64,000 nt of DNA from Phoenix dactylifera. Taxonomy: Eukaryota > Streptophyta > Magnoliopsida > Arecales > Arecaceae. Where the stretch lies: assembly GCF_009389715.1 (NCBI RefSeq), contig NW_024067834.1, positions 248,001 to 312,000 of the forward strand, in the 5' to 3' direction. The position numbers and the translations under genes were made by a program. The notes beneath the pieces are model-generated. The model was not told where the DNA came from and did no database searches. It saw only the letters and a program-made list of their open reading frames with translations. This document shows, piece after piece, positions 1 through 12,463 of this stretch (position 1 is the first letter of the stretch; the number at the start of each line of letters is the position of its first letter).

Positions 1-411
1 GGATAAAATATGCACTGTGCCTTATCTGTGTTGTAATGGTCGGCTATATGTTGACAACATGGTAATCGTTTCGTCCAACTAGCATGCAGCTATGATCGCA
101 TCGATCATGCTCTAACTGCAACCTTAATTAGTTTAACTGTCAATCTTTATCGCTTCGAGCAAAATACCACCTTGGTTTTCACTGTAGCCATTCATCTTGA
201 TGATAGGCTGATAGGGTTCAAGCTGAGGTTAAGATGTCTGATATTCTCCCCCATTTGGTACGGTAATAATGATTTTGGTGCCGCAATATATATCGGTTCG
301 TCTTGACATCGGGTCTTCACCGACGTGGGCCGCGATGTCCCCACCACTCTTCTTCGTGATTAAGCGGAGGGACCTCAACCTCATCCCCTCGACCCGGGTC
401 ACTTGGAGGAC
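1..411. other. Upstream region of GCP1
   Basis: No gene or repeat is recognisable here. The last 100 bases are C-rich and probably contain the start of the GCP1 transcript. No clear TATA box lies close to the GCP1 start codon, as is common for plant housekeeping promoters. Confidence 0.5.
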
Positions 412-3178
412 ATGGCATCCTCTACGCTCGCGTCGCCTCTCTGGCTTTCCCGCTCTGCTTTCCTTCTAAAAACTTCACTCCTACCTTCGGGAACTAGGGC
501 TTTGACTCGCGGCTTTACAGGACCTCGCCAACCCCCCACCTCCCTCTCCCCCCTCTCTCTGAAGCCCTCTTTCAAACACCTTTCTGCTATACCATCAGCT
601 TCTGGCATCTTTGCTCAAAAATCCTCGGACTTGGAGCGGAGCTTCGCTCGAGAGGATGTTGTGATTCTTGGCATCGAAACCAGCTGCGATGATACTGCCG
701 CGGCTGTTGTAAATCCTCTTATCTCGTTTTGGTTTCTCCGCTTTCTCTTTGCTATAACATTGCGATAGGGTTTGCATCAGCGAGTTTTCTTGATCAGATT
801 CTTGTTTCGAATGTCCTTTTCTTTTTCAGGTCAGAGGCAATGGAGAAATTCTTAGTCAAGTTGTGTCTTCGCAGGTAAGGGTTTATACCTAGCAGTTTCT
901 GATAGGATATATATCGATGAAATTAATGGATTTTAATGATTGGCTTTGGTTGGAATTTGTTTTTTTATTGCTTTTTGGGGAATGCTCATCTGAATTTTTC
1001 ACAAGGAAAAGGTTACATTTTTAGTTGGTTGGTGCGTCTCTTACTCTTTTCTCTCTCTCTTCTTATATGTCAGGATACCAGGTCACTATTTTTGTGACCT
1101 TTCATTGCATCGAGATACTAAGAGTTAGGGTTACATTCCAGAAATTTTTTATTTCTTTCCATCTTCATCAGATTATATTAGGTGGGCGAGACCTTTTAAA
1201 TTGGATAAGTTGATCGAGGATGTAGCCTCGACCAGGAATAAGTAGCAAAAAAGTGAAGAAGTTGATGACCCTTAATGAAATGATTATAGTGCCAGACTCT
1301 TTCTTGGTTAGAAAATTGCATGAAGTTGGGGTGATAATCTTGTGGCTGATCAAAGGTTTTCCCTACAATTCGAGGAAATATGTCCTTCAGTAAAAGGACA
1401 ATTTCATCAGAGCAAAGTAACTCAACTCTTAGTACCTCTATGAAGTGTGCATATAAGTATTGAAGACTATTTCTGTCAATGCAACTGATATCATATCCTT
1501 CTTGGCATTTCCACCATGGTTATGTTCAAAGTTGAAAACCTAAACTGACTTGGATAGAAGTTTTAGATGAGGGATATAAAAGGATCGCATTGACGGTATA
1601 TGGAGCCTTTAATATGAAATAATGGTGAAGAAGGAAGTGCAAAAAAAGGTCCAATTGGAATAGGGCCTATAACCTTGTGGTAAGAGATTTATTTTCTGAG
1701 TGATCACAGTCTGTTGTATGTGTGTGTGTGTGTGTGTGTTGTATGATGTTCTAAGAAGTATGCCTTAACTTCCCTGAAGGAGATAATATGAAGCTTGTTT
1801 TCTGCATAACTGGCCTTGGTTTGTTTAACAATAAAGTTTCTTTTTCATCTGATATAGAGACACTATCAGCATCACTTATTTATCAAGTGCATCTCCATGT
1901 CCCTGTATTTTACTCGATGTGTCTCAACAAACTTTGGTTACACAATTCTTCTTATATGAGCGAAAGATCATTGCTTTCCTGCAGTTGATATTCAGCATGA
2001 ATGACATGTTCATACAATACATTGAAGCTATTAGTTGAAATTGAAAATTTATTTTTTTTTTTTGCACTTGTACCTATCAAGGCAGATTTGCTGTCACGTT
2101 ATGGAGGTGTTGCTCCTAAAATGGCTGAAGAAGCACATTCTCTTGTAATCGACCAGGTTTGAGATTTAGTTGGTTTCTATAGGTGATACCATGTCCTCAT
2201 ATCTTTGCATGTACAGTTAAGTGGTTATGATGTAAGCTTCATTTTCTAGGTTGTACAACAGACACTTGATAATGCAAATTTAACAGAAAAGAATCTTTCT
2301 GCAGTTGCTGTTACAATTGGACCAGGTTTAAGTCTTTGTCTGCGGGGTATGCATAACGTGGTTACCACAAATACCTTTTTATGGTTTTCTCTACATTAAT
2401 TTTCTAGTTGTCTGGTTGTTGATATGACAAGATGAGAAGCCATATGCCATAACAAATTTCATTTGAGATATGAGCAAAATAATATAATGAAGAGTAGGAT
2501 TACACCAGAAATGATTGGATAGAGTGGTTGAATATCATTGACCAACATTTTGTTCATAAATAACCAAGAGGCTTTATCGGCAGATTCTTAGAATTGATAT
2601 ATGATTCTGTTCTACATTCTTTTTTCATCCTTTATTTAGATGCCCTTTTGGAACAAGCTCATTTGAATTCTGATCATGTTAATCCAGTTATATCGGGTTG
2701 TTTATTATATTTTAACCTTTCAGTCAGACATGAATACCTCTTTGGATCACAAAATTTTGAAATTATTACGTGTGCAGATAGAGGGGAGCTTGAGCTAGGA
2801 TTTAAACCTGAATCTTATCAATTGTAGAAACACTATGGACCATCTAGGCCCAAATTTCAAGTGCACCACATGATTAAAAATAAAGAAAAAGCTAACTAGA
2901 TTACATCCTCCTCCTTATCCATTTCCCTTCCACCACCCCCATCCTCTTAAGATTCGATTCTATTATAGGATATGATAATTTTCCTTTCTCTATGGTGTTG
3001 GTCAAGCTGCAAATTCTAGTGAAAAGGGTATTCCTTAGTCATTTCTTAGCTGTGGTTGATACCAATTTGAAAAAACAGGAATGATAGCTGAGCCAAAGTA
3101 ATTGGAATAATGCTAGATGGTTATGGTTATTAAGTTAGGAATAATGAGATTGTTTGGTGCCTATAGTTATGTGGAAAT

Positions 3179-3237
<59 letters not shown>

Positions 3238-6200
3238 TTTCCTGAAAACAAATTGCTAACCTGTAGACATGACAGAATAATAGAAGGATTTATATGATAA
3301 ATAAAGATGGAAATATTTGTATTGGATCCTCATAACGATTTTGCGAAACAAAGGATTACTTATAGAAGCCTGGCCATGTTGTAGTTGAGGTGGTCTGAAT
3401 TGTGATAATATTAAGCATAAAGCTTTGATGCTTACTACTTGAGGATTTTTTTGCATGCATTGACATGGTCTTAAATTATGTTGGTTCTACAAGAGCTCCT
3501 TGAACAACTATAGTTTGAGTATTGCTCGACTAAATTATGCTGGTTATTTATTAGGATGGTTCTTTGTTGGTAGTTGGTATAATGGTACTATAAGTTTTGT
3601 AGAAGAAGAAGAAGGAAGGTGCAAAATTTTAAGCCACTTTACTGTTGGTGAGTATTGTGGTGACCACGATGAAAGAATGCCTGGTATTGTTTTAGAGATA
3701 ATTGGGACATCTACACCAACATCAGCTCCCTCTCAAATATTCTTAACACAATGTTTTCAAAATCAGTCCCTTTTTGGCTCTACTCTCTAGCTTATGCATG
3801 ACTTTCCATTAGCTCTTTTTAACTGTATCTTTTCTAGTACCACCTGTGCTGTGGAGTAACATGTCCCTGACCACCATAGAAATGGTCATATGCATGCATT
3901 CAGTTGCTTAAAGTCCTCTCTTAATGGTAGTCCAGTGTTATATGATTCTAAAGCCCCCTTATTAGATTTCCCTAAAGTAATATCTTGGGTTATTAGTATC
4001 ATTAATGACAATTTTGTAGTTTTTGGCTATATTATGTGAAGTTCCTTAAAAAACTATATATTTGTTACCATTAATTATCATTTGTCCCCTTAATGTTGAT
4101 ATCGGAGTTGGGAGATTTTAATAGAAGGTTTCTCTTTTTTTTTTTATGTATATGAAGATCTCAATATATCCATAGTATGAAATATTTTAAGTCACTTATG
4201 TAGTGCTGGATATGTTGGTATAGTCGAACAATCAATATAGTGATTTTCTCTCTCTTTTTAATTGCAATGTAGTTGGTGTATGCAAGGCTCGAAGAATAGC
4301 TGGAAATTTTAGTTTGCCTATCATCGGTATACATCATATGGAAGCACATGCTCTGGTTGCTAGGTACTGAAGTCAACACTTTCATATATACATGTGCATA
4401 TCTTTCTTTCTGGCAATATTTGTGGTAGCGTCGATTTGTTTAACTTTCACTTAGCAATAAATAAGTCCTGATTTTGAGGGTACAAGAACATTAAAATCAC
4501 AGATGATAAAAATTCGAGCTTCATGCTTTAGGTGAAGTACAATAGTTTATAAATTTGACTCGATCTGACTGCAGAAAGCTCACTTATTATTTCTATGACA
4601 TATTAATGTTTGCAATGTCATACATTTCATTAATTAGAAGTATAGCACCCTGATCTTGCATAGGAAAGACCTGGAACCCAAATTTTTCTATCCATCTGGT
4701 GCCTAGAGTTGATAATAATATCCATTGAACTTCCATTCCTTGATGTTATAATCTGATTCCATTTACTATGAAATTTCAAAATAAAAGATAAATAACTATA
4801 AAAGACAAAGCTAAACCAAAGAGATGGCATAATGGCGAATAGCAAGCAAATAGACGTTGTTTCATGTGCATACAAACTTTGCCTTTGCTGATTGTCCATT
4901 GTGCTTTGCTTGTTTCTAGGCTGGTTGAGAAGGACCTGCAGTTTCCTTTTTTGGCTCTTCTTATTTCAGGTAATCTATTTCTATCTGCATGTACACTATC
5001 GGCTGTTAATGCTTTATTATTCTCTGAAAGAATTCCAGTTTTGTAAGATCATGTAGGAGTATTTGAGTATTTGCATCTGCTCACATATTTTCTCCTCTTA
5101 ATATCTTGTAATGTTACTTGTTGAAAGTTAGATGGTTAATCAAGTAAGATTTACTGTGCTGCTTTATATGGGAGATTGTTGCTTGTTAGGCCTATATATT
5201 TGCATTTGTCATGTAACTGGGCCAACCATGCAATAAGCTTGGCATTTAAGCAAGCACTCACTATTAGGGTTATCAGTCATTTGACCACTGTATGGCAGTT
5301 ATGCAATAATAATAGAAAGAGAAAAGGGTGAATGGACTAGGGTCAAGTCCATGTTCTCCCATCCCCCTTTCTCCTTTCACTATTTTTAATTTTTTTTCTT
5401 TATCTTTTACATATTTTCTTACAGTATATTCTTACAGAGATCCACACATGATATCTTGAATATCTAATGGTGGTTGTTGTATTCTGAGATCAGTCATTTC
5501 ACACTCATTTCATTGCTTTCACATTATTTTTCTTACCTCTTTTGGGGGATAGATAAGAAAATATCTTATTAAGAATTGTTTCTGTTCTTTGTGTTTTGTC
5601 TTTCATCACCAAGTGGATTCTGTATGGATTAAGTGATGTATCTTTCCATAGTTCATGTGTAGTCCAATGATGTCAAAGTGCTTCTTCGAACCTTAGATAT
5701 CAAATCCTTGTTCATTCTAACTTGAGTATGAGTATCAAGTTAGCTTGAATACTGTAGTGTTATGGCTGATATGTTCCTTATCAGTTCTGTGTTTCTGTAA
5801 ATCAGAACATAACATGCATATTTTGGTGCAAATGGGAGTCTAAATTGTTGGGTTCATATTTTCCTTGACATGGATTTGAACTTCATCTAAATCCACTTGG
5901 AGTATCTATTTGTTCTTTCTAATCTAATAGAAACAAATGCTTGCGACTATTTGCTAGTGTATTTTTTCACACTCAGGTGGACACAATCTCCTTATTCTTG
6001 CCCACGGACTTGGTCATTATGTTCAACTTGGGACAACAATAGATGATGCAATTGGTGAAGCATATGACAAGACAGCAAGATGGCTTGGCCTTGATATGAG
6101 AAAAGGTGGTGGCCCAGCTCTTGAAGAACTTGCTCGGGAAGGTGATGCAAACTCTTTCAAGTTCTCAGTAAGTCTCTTGCTGGAGCTCTTGGTTTGCTAC

Positions 6201-9200
6201 TGGTAATGTTATCTGCATGTGAAGCAACCATTTGCCTCTTGTGTTGTCCTGCATTAGTCACAGTATTTTTATCACTCATTATTTTCTCTCCCAGATTCCT
6301 ATGAGACAGCATAAGGACTGCAATTTCTCATATGCTGGTCTAAAGACTCAAGTTAGAATGGCCATCGAATCCAAAAATCTGTAAGGAATTTATTACTTTG
6401 TATTTTCATGCCTTTGCATCATACGCATTGAATGAGTCCATGTTTAATCCAATCATTTATTCTTTGCCATGTTGTTTTTACCTTTGTTTTTGTGCTACAA
6501 ATGCCACTATGTACAAATTAGAGCTGTGAACAAATTGCCATTTCATTCTTTAAGTTGCTCAGCATGGAAGTACAACTTAATGAGGCAAAAAAAAAAGACA
6601 CTTGCTGCATATTGTTTAACTTCTGTTTGTGGAACAACTCAGCAATTACTGAAAAATCGGAAAATCTGTAAGGATTTTATTACTTTGTGTCTTCACATTG
6701 CATGTCGAATGAGTCCATTAATCCAATCATTTAATCTTTGTCATGTTGTTTCTACATTGTATTTATGCTACAAATGCCACTATGAACAAATTAGAGCTGT
6801 GAACAAATTGCCATTTCATTCTTTATGTTGCTCAGCATGGGAGTACAACTTAGTTGAGCAAATACAGAAACTGTTGCTGCATATTGTTTAACGGCTGTTT
6901 ATGACAAACTCAGCAATTCATAAACCTCATTATATCCAACTGCCCTGCAACTTGTGAATGTTTTATTCAATGATGTCCTCTTTAGATTGCACATCTGCAC
7001 TCGTGGTGTCATGTTAAAATGTGCATATGTTTGTGCATTTACTCCTAGAAATATGAAATTTCTTTACATTCTCACCTACAATACATAAGCTAATCTTACT
7101 TCTCATGGCTTACTAATTTAAGGTGCCAATGATCAAAATTGTTTCTTTTTATTTTGTTTACTGTTGATAATATCTGGTCATTTAAACTCCATTGGCCTTC
7201 CACTACTGAGAGTGATGCATGCTATCTGCAGATCTATAGAAAATAATTCCATTTCTTCTACAAGTAGCCAGGAAAGAAGGTTACGAGCAGATATTGCTGC
7301 ATCTTTTCAGGTTATGCATTAAATTTTGTATTTAGTTGAACTAGTATACCGGCTTTTTAAGTATTTTGATTTTTTCCTGAATGCTTCGGAATGTTGCTTC
7401 TATCGAAATTTTCTGTAGCGAGTTGCTGTATTGCATTTGGAAGAGAGGTGTGAACGAGCAATTGAATGGGCAATGAAGATTGAACCTTCTATTAAATGTT
7501 TGGTAATGTAAATTGTGATTCTTTGTTTCTTTTTGAACTTATGAGGCTCGAAAGAAACCAGACTAATCATGGAAAGCACAAAGTCCACTTTTTAAATGGT
7601 TCATTCTAGCTCATGAAGATATTAAAAAAAAAAACGAAGCTGCATTTTAAGGTTCACCCAATAAACAAGTTGGGCTCAAACAGCTTCCAAAAGTTAGCAT
7701 ATGCTTTGACTCGTGTGAACCAGCTCATTTTAGTGGCCTATGAGACAAACCTTAAAACACAAAACTGACTTTTCCTCAGGCTTGAACCTAGTTTGAACAC
7801 CTCTCCTCTTGAGATGATGAAGTCAAATCTGAATAGTCAAAGCGTAGCTCGGTTCTTTTGCAGCCCAAGGAGATTGATGTTTGATACTATTGTTGTCTGT
7901 CTCTTATTTTGTAGGTAGTTTCAGGAGGTGTTGCATCAAATCAGTATGTTAGAACTCGTCTGAACCATGTTGTTGAGAAGAATGGGCTTCAACTTGCATG
8001 CCCTCCTCCTAGCCTTTGTACTGATAATGGTAAGAGTCGTAAGACATATTTGTAGATCTTGTTTATGATACTGTTTAGATTGAATTCTGCATCTTTCAGG
8101 GTGCATATTCATTTGCTTCAACTTGTATGCTCTCCTCCAAGCCTTTGTAGTGACAATTGTAAGAGATATTTGTAGATCTTGTTTATGAGACTACCACAAT
8201 ATAACTGGTGGAAAGTTAGACCTAAATCATAGATGAGATGTTTGAATTATTGGGTTCTATTAAATAAATTAGGTAGTTTTAAACTCTTGGTTGGTAGGTT
8301 ATTTCAACCAACTCTTTGTTGAACTCCACAGATGCAATCAGGAAGGAACAGTCCAGTGTTAGTGGCTGAATTCAAACTGTTGGCTGAATTCAAACTGCTG
8401 ATGAATATCTTTGAGATCTAACTTATGTAGGTTACAAATTTATGTAACTTATCTTTGAGTTAAACACATAGCTTGACTTGGGAACAAATTTAGCATACTG
8501 AGTTATAAGAGAAGGGTGGTGATGAAATGTTTAGATAATTAGATTGAATTCTACATTTTTCAGGGTGCATATTCATTCTGCTAAGGGTAGTTTAAACCTT
8601 AGCAGTCAGAAATTTCTACCCAGAGTGCCACATCTGCTTTTGGATATCTCTGGAAGCGCTCTCCAGCACTTGCTTCCAATTCATGTAACTGAAGCTTAAA
8701 ATAAGATAGCTGAGTATCTAGGCAGTCATAGGCGATCACCTTCTAGCACCTAAATTAATTTCTTTAGTTGCTCTTAGAGCACGAACTTTAACAGTGCACA
8801 TTGGTTTGGCTTTTCTCAAGCTGGTCAACTTTTGCAAACTACTTCCAAGGCCCACCTAGGCCCATATTGGTCTCAAATGTCCAAGCCCAATTTGCTTTGT
8901 GTATGAAGGTCCACTTCTGCTTGGCCCAACTTAATTAAGACGTGGGATCTTAGATGAAGTTCCTGTGTCCATGGGCTTACATGGACTGTGATTCAAAGTC
9001 ATCTTAGTTTACTTTCTCATTTTTCATTTTTGTTGGTAAGAACATGAGGACCTGTTTTCAGTATTGCCAAAAATAGGTTTTGAGCTTAGTGGTTTTCATT
9101 TCAATCTACAAGTGGATCTAAACTTAATCTACATGTGGATTTAAACTTCTAGAAAATCAGGATCAAAGATGGGGATAGGCTTGTCCATTCTCCATGTGTA

Positions 9201-11602
9201 TTATTTTATTTTGACCAACAAGAATAGGTTAGCATTGCTTTTCAAAGTACATTGTCATGAGACTACTTGCCACTAGCATGTTCCTTTACTAAATTAGGGG
9301 AGACAAAAAATCAGTTTGGGTTCGATGAGGGCCTATAGTCCCAGTTTTTTGCTTGACTTGGACTTAATCCAGACCTGGATCTTGGATGACACCGAGTTTT
9401 TGAAACTGAACTTGTTTTCAATTTGGGCCATCCCAGATCTGAGCCGGTATGAATGAAATTTAGTGGTTGTCCATGGGGGTGGGGGATGCTATAGAGTTCG
9501 GGATTTTTTAAGGGGAGAGAGCAGGATGGTCAAGTGGGGTCCATGGTTGGAGGGAGCACAAGCGAGCAGTAGGGTTGGGGGCCGCACCCAGGGGGGTTGG
9601 GGGGTGGAGTCTTAGCATAGGGCTGGGGGAGAGAGGGAAGAGAATACTTGCTGGTCAGCCAATGAAGGGTGTGCCGCAGGCCAGGTGGTGGGCTGGCGAG
9701 ATAAGCCAAGTGGTGGTTGGCTGTTGATGGGGCTTGCTGAGGGAGGCTGTTGGACCATAGAGTGAAGGTGTAGCAGGGGGAAATGAAAACCCTAAACGGG
9801 AGAGGGGAGAGACTAGGGAGTGGGTGATCTTGCTCCCAGATTTTGGGAAAGTGGGAATTAAAACTATGGGCACTACTTATGTGGGGTTTTTAATCGAGAT
9901 TTTAGAGTCAAAAAGACAGTGGGTCGAAGTCCAGGTTTGGTCTGCTTCCTTGTTTACAATAATTACTCTGATTGTTTGGATTTATAAACTTGGACCCAAT
10001 TCTAAGTCAGACAAATTTTTTTATGTAGACCAGGTTTTTGGATAAGTTGGCTACTGTCTGCGCTCAGCTTTTTCTGGGGCAAACTGAATTAATCGAATTT
10101 GACAAAATTTTGCCGTCCTATATGTAAACCTGCAACAAAAAGGTTATTAATAATGGGAAGTAGAAGTACAAAGAGCATATTGCAATGCCTTATTGTGATG
10201 TTCATTTTTATGGATCATTATGGCTTTGTCTAGATTTAGATGTCTTCTGAAGTTTTCCTCAAACTTTGGTTAGTTTGATGTGATGACAATGAATATCGGC
10301 AATGATTTCGAAAAAAATACTAGCTGTCTGCATATATGCCATTGTTAATTATCATTTTCATCATAATTGTAGTGGTCCTTCATTGCAAATGTTATGTTTC
10401 TGCTTTCTTTGGTGAAGTAGTAATGGTTAACTAGTCCATGAGCTACTTGAGTGTTGGCATGAGAAATGAATTTTCTATTTATTAAGAATTTTTTGATCCA
10501 TACTTTAAGCATACATTATTATTGTAATTGTTATATGTTGGTCACTGTAATAGGTGTAATGGTTGCTTGGACCGGGATTGAGCACTTCCTATGTGGAAGA
10601 TTTGATCCTCCCCCTCGTGCTGATGAGCCTGAAGATTCTATGGTTCGTATCAACTCTTTTTGGATATGATCAGGCATTTAGTGCCATCGTTCATGTACAT
10701 CTTTCTTGATAATTATTTTTCATGCTAGACTGGCCACTTAAGACTGGTGATTCCAAATCTGTCTTGATGAATCCTTTATGGGAGTAAAGTGGGAGGCAAA
10801 ACAAAACATAAAATTTTTTTTGTCTAGGTTTTTCCAGAAGACAAGATATCAAACAGGTCACAGATATGATATATATACTATGTAGGTGCTATATATATAT
10901 ATTTTCCTGTCGTGCAACGTCCTATTCCATAGAAAATAATGTCTTCAAAGGGATATTGTTTTCTAAGAATTACTTTTTTCTAAAACATTTCCTTAAAAAG
11001 TTTTTGAGACATGAATAGGAGAACGGATTTGAAACAGTTTTGTTTGGAAATGTGCAACTAGGGTAGTTCTACTCAAGGACACGAGCAGAAAGATTTTATT
11101 TGGTGGACTTATGGAAGCATGATTGATTTAGAGTTATGCACAATAGAGGGTGCAAAAAGATATTTCAGTCTAAATCATTGCTAGTACAGGCAGCAACTAG
11201 CTGATTCTGATGCTATACATGGCAAAGCTATGTTTGCAGAAATACCTTTTTGTTTTGTAAAAGTATAGCAGATCATAATTCTTAGTTGTCTGAGAACAGG
11301 TTGGTGAATGCTACCTATCCCAGTCTTTGATTTGCCATTTCGAAACATGCAAATTAGTTCCCTTTCTTTTTTGAAAAAAAAACTGCAAATTATTTCTTAC
11401 ATTTGCTTTTATAATCTTGTTTTGTTTAGCAGCCACAGCACCTAATTGCCTGTTTGCCATGATGCAGTTTGACTTGCGTCCAAGGTGGCCGTTGGGTGAG
11501 GAACACTCCCAAGGGAAAAGCGAAGCTCGTTCCTTGAAAAGAGCCAGGGTACACCCATCACTTACATCCATCATACAAGGTTCTGCTCAACAAGAAGTGT
11601 AG
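412..11602 (+). CDS. GCP1: Organellar tRNA N6-adenosine threonylcarbamoyltransferase (TsaD/Qri7/OSGEPL1 type), 13 exons
   Basis: The protein is predicted to transfer threonylcarbamoyl to A37 of ANN-decoding tRNAs in mitochondria and/or plastids. Exons by hand: 412-708, 830-874, 2082-2156, 2250-2346, 4273-4363, 4920-4969, 5977-6167, 6295-6380, 7232-7310, 7419-7502, 7915-8029, 10554-10642 and 11468-11602. They join in frame to 477 residues, close to the plant GCP1 length as I know it. The first ~80 residues are rich in S, R, L and P and lack acidic residues, like a transit peptide. The kinase-like ASKHA fold is marked by GIETSCDDT in exon 1, HHMEAH in exon 5 (putative metal ligands H193 and H197), SGGHN at 218-222, SGGVASN in exon 11 and CTDNG, where D402 is the expected third metal ligand. 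The ATG at 412 is the first in-frame ATG upstream of the conserved core. Long introns carry microsatellites and duplications listed separately. Confidence 0.93.
1719..1739. repeat. (TG)n microsatellite, GCP1 intron 2
   Basis: An uninterrupted TG dinucleotide run of about ten units lies inside the 1.2-kb second intron. Confidence 0.9.
3181..3234. repeat. (TA)27 microsatellite, GCP1 intron 4
   Basis: A perfect run of 27 TA units lies in the 1.9-kb intron between exons 4 and 5. It can form a cruciform and is probably length-polymorphic. Confidence 0.95.
6370..6895 (+). repeat. Tandem duplication covering GCP1 exon 8 donor and intron 8
   Basis: Two diverged copies, period about 287 bp, occupy about 6370-6655 and 6657-6895. 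Each copy has the AATCT|GTAAGGA donor context (real donor GT at 6381, duplicate at 6668). Each also has the same downstream text: a cytoplasmic-looking run encoding [16 protein letters not shown] in one frame, then a stretch around GCTCAGCATGG. The duplicated text looks like ordinary intron sequence. Confidence 0.8.
7986..8210 (+). repeat. Partial duplication of the 3' end of GCP1 exon 11
   Basis: The end of exon 11 and the start of intron 11 (about 7986-8080) recur in degenerate form at about 8113-8195. The second copy keeps the run CTTCAACTTG and a sequence matching the donor region (TTGTAAGAG in place of GGTAAGAG), followed by the shared ATATTTGTAGATCTTG. A related TTTCAGGGTGCATATTCATT segment occurs at about 8096 and 8561. 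Confidence 0.75.
8211..10553. other. Remainder of GCP1 intron 11 (2.5 kb), probable decayed repeat
   Basis: No coding exon is visible. Between about 9460 and 9860 the composition changes sharply to G-rich, with many GGGG runs, and then returns to AT-rich. This suggests an inserted element, but no terminal repeats or target-site duplication could be delimited. Confidence 0.35.
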
Positions 11603-12036
11603 CTTTGTGAATTTCTAACTGATCTGATATTTGAACGGGTAAGAGAAAAATCTGCTTTAGCTCCTGGGTTGACATCGCTATAGTTGCTGTCGTGCATCAC
11701 AGGCTGAACTGATGCGTCAATTTTTTCCTTCCAGTCCACAGGATGTTCCTGAAATGGAGGTTATCATCTCAAACCACATCCAGAACACCGGCGGTTACCA
11801 TAGCTTGCTCATGCGGTGCTCTTTGTAAATTAAGCAGCTGAGGACAGTGATGAATGTCTAATTCAAAATTTTCTTGTCCTTTTTATTGGCAGCCAATATG
11901 ATGAATACCATTTAAGATGTCTTTGTTCAGGATGTTGCATCTTTTTAACAACTTCTGTTAATACTTTCCCTTAATTATATGAGGCACTTGTATCTGTGTT
12001 GTTATGCGTGCAATATGGGTGCTTTAGAAGTCCATG

Positions 12037-12068
<32 letters not shown>

Positions 12069-12463
12069 TGTATATGGGTGCTTTAGAACGTCCTGGCAAG
12101 TTTTATTATTCCAACCGCAATACGATACGATCTTTGACTGTAGTTTTCACTTCAGTGAGTAATCAAGAGCTTATTATATTAGGTGGAAGGTCGTTTGCGA
12201 GCCAAGTAATGCTCTCACGTGCATGCCACGTGACCTCGACTAATAAATAATGCTCACGCGCATGTCGTGTCAACAGCACCCGCTCGCGTGCGCATAAGAA
12301 TTCCCAAGGGAGATTCCAGGAACCGCATTTCCGTTCCGTTCTGCTTGCCGCTCCGTTCCCTTACCGACAGCACGACCGCGGGAAGGAGGAAAACAGAGGA
12401 AGAGCTACGGGAGCGGAAGAGAAAGAGAGAGAGAGAGGAAAATTGAAAAAGAGGAAAGAAGGA
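11603..12463. other. GCP1 3'UTR and TFIIB promoter/5'UTR
   Basis: The GCP1 3'UTR probably runs to about 11990. A TA/CA microsatellite at about 12038-12068 is flanked by two copies of TATGGGTGCTTTAGAA (12013-12028 and 12073-12088). A GA-rich leader at about 12413-12437 precedes the TFIIB start. No clear TATA box was found. Confidence 0.6.
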
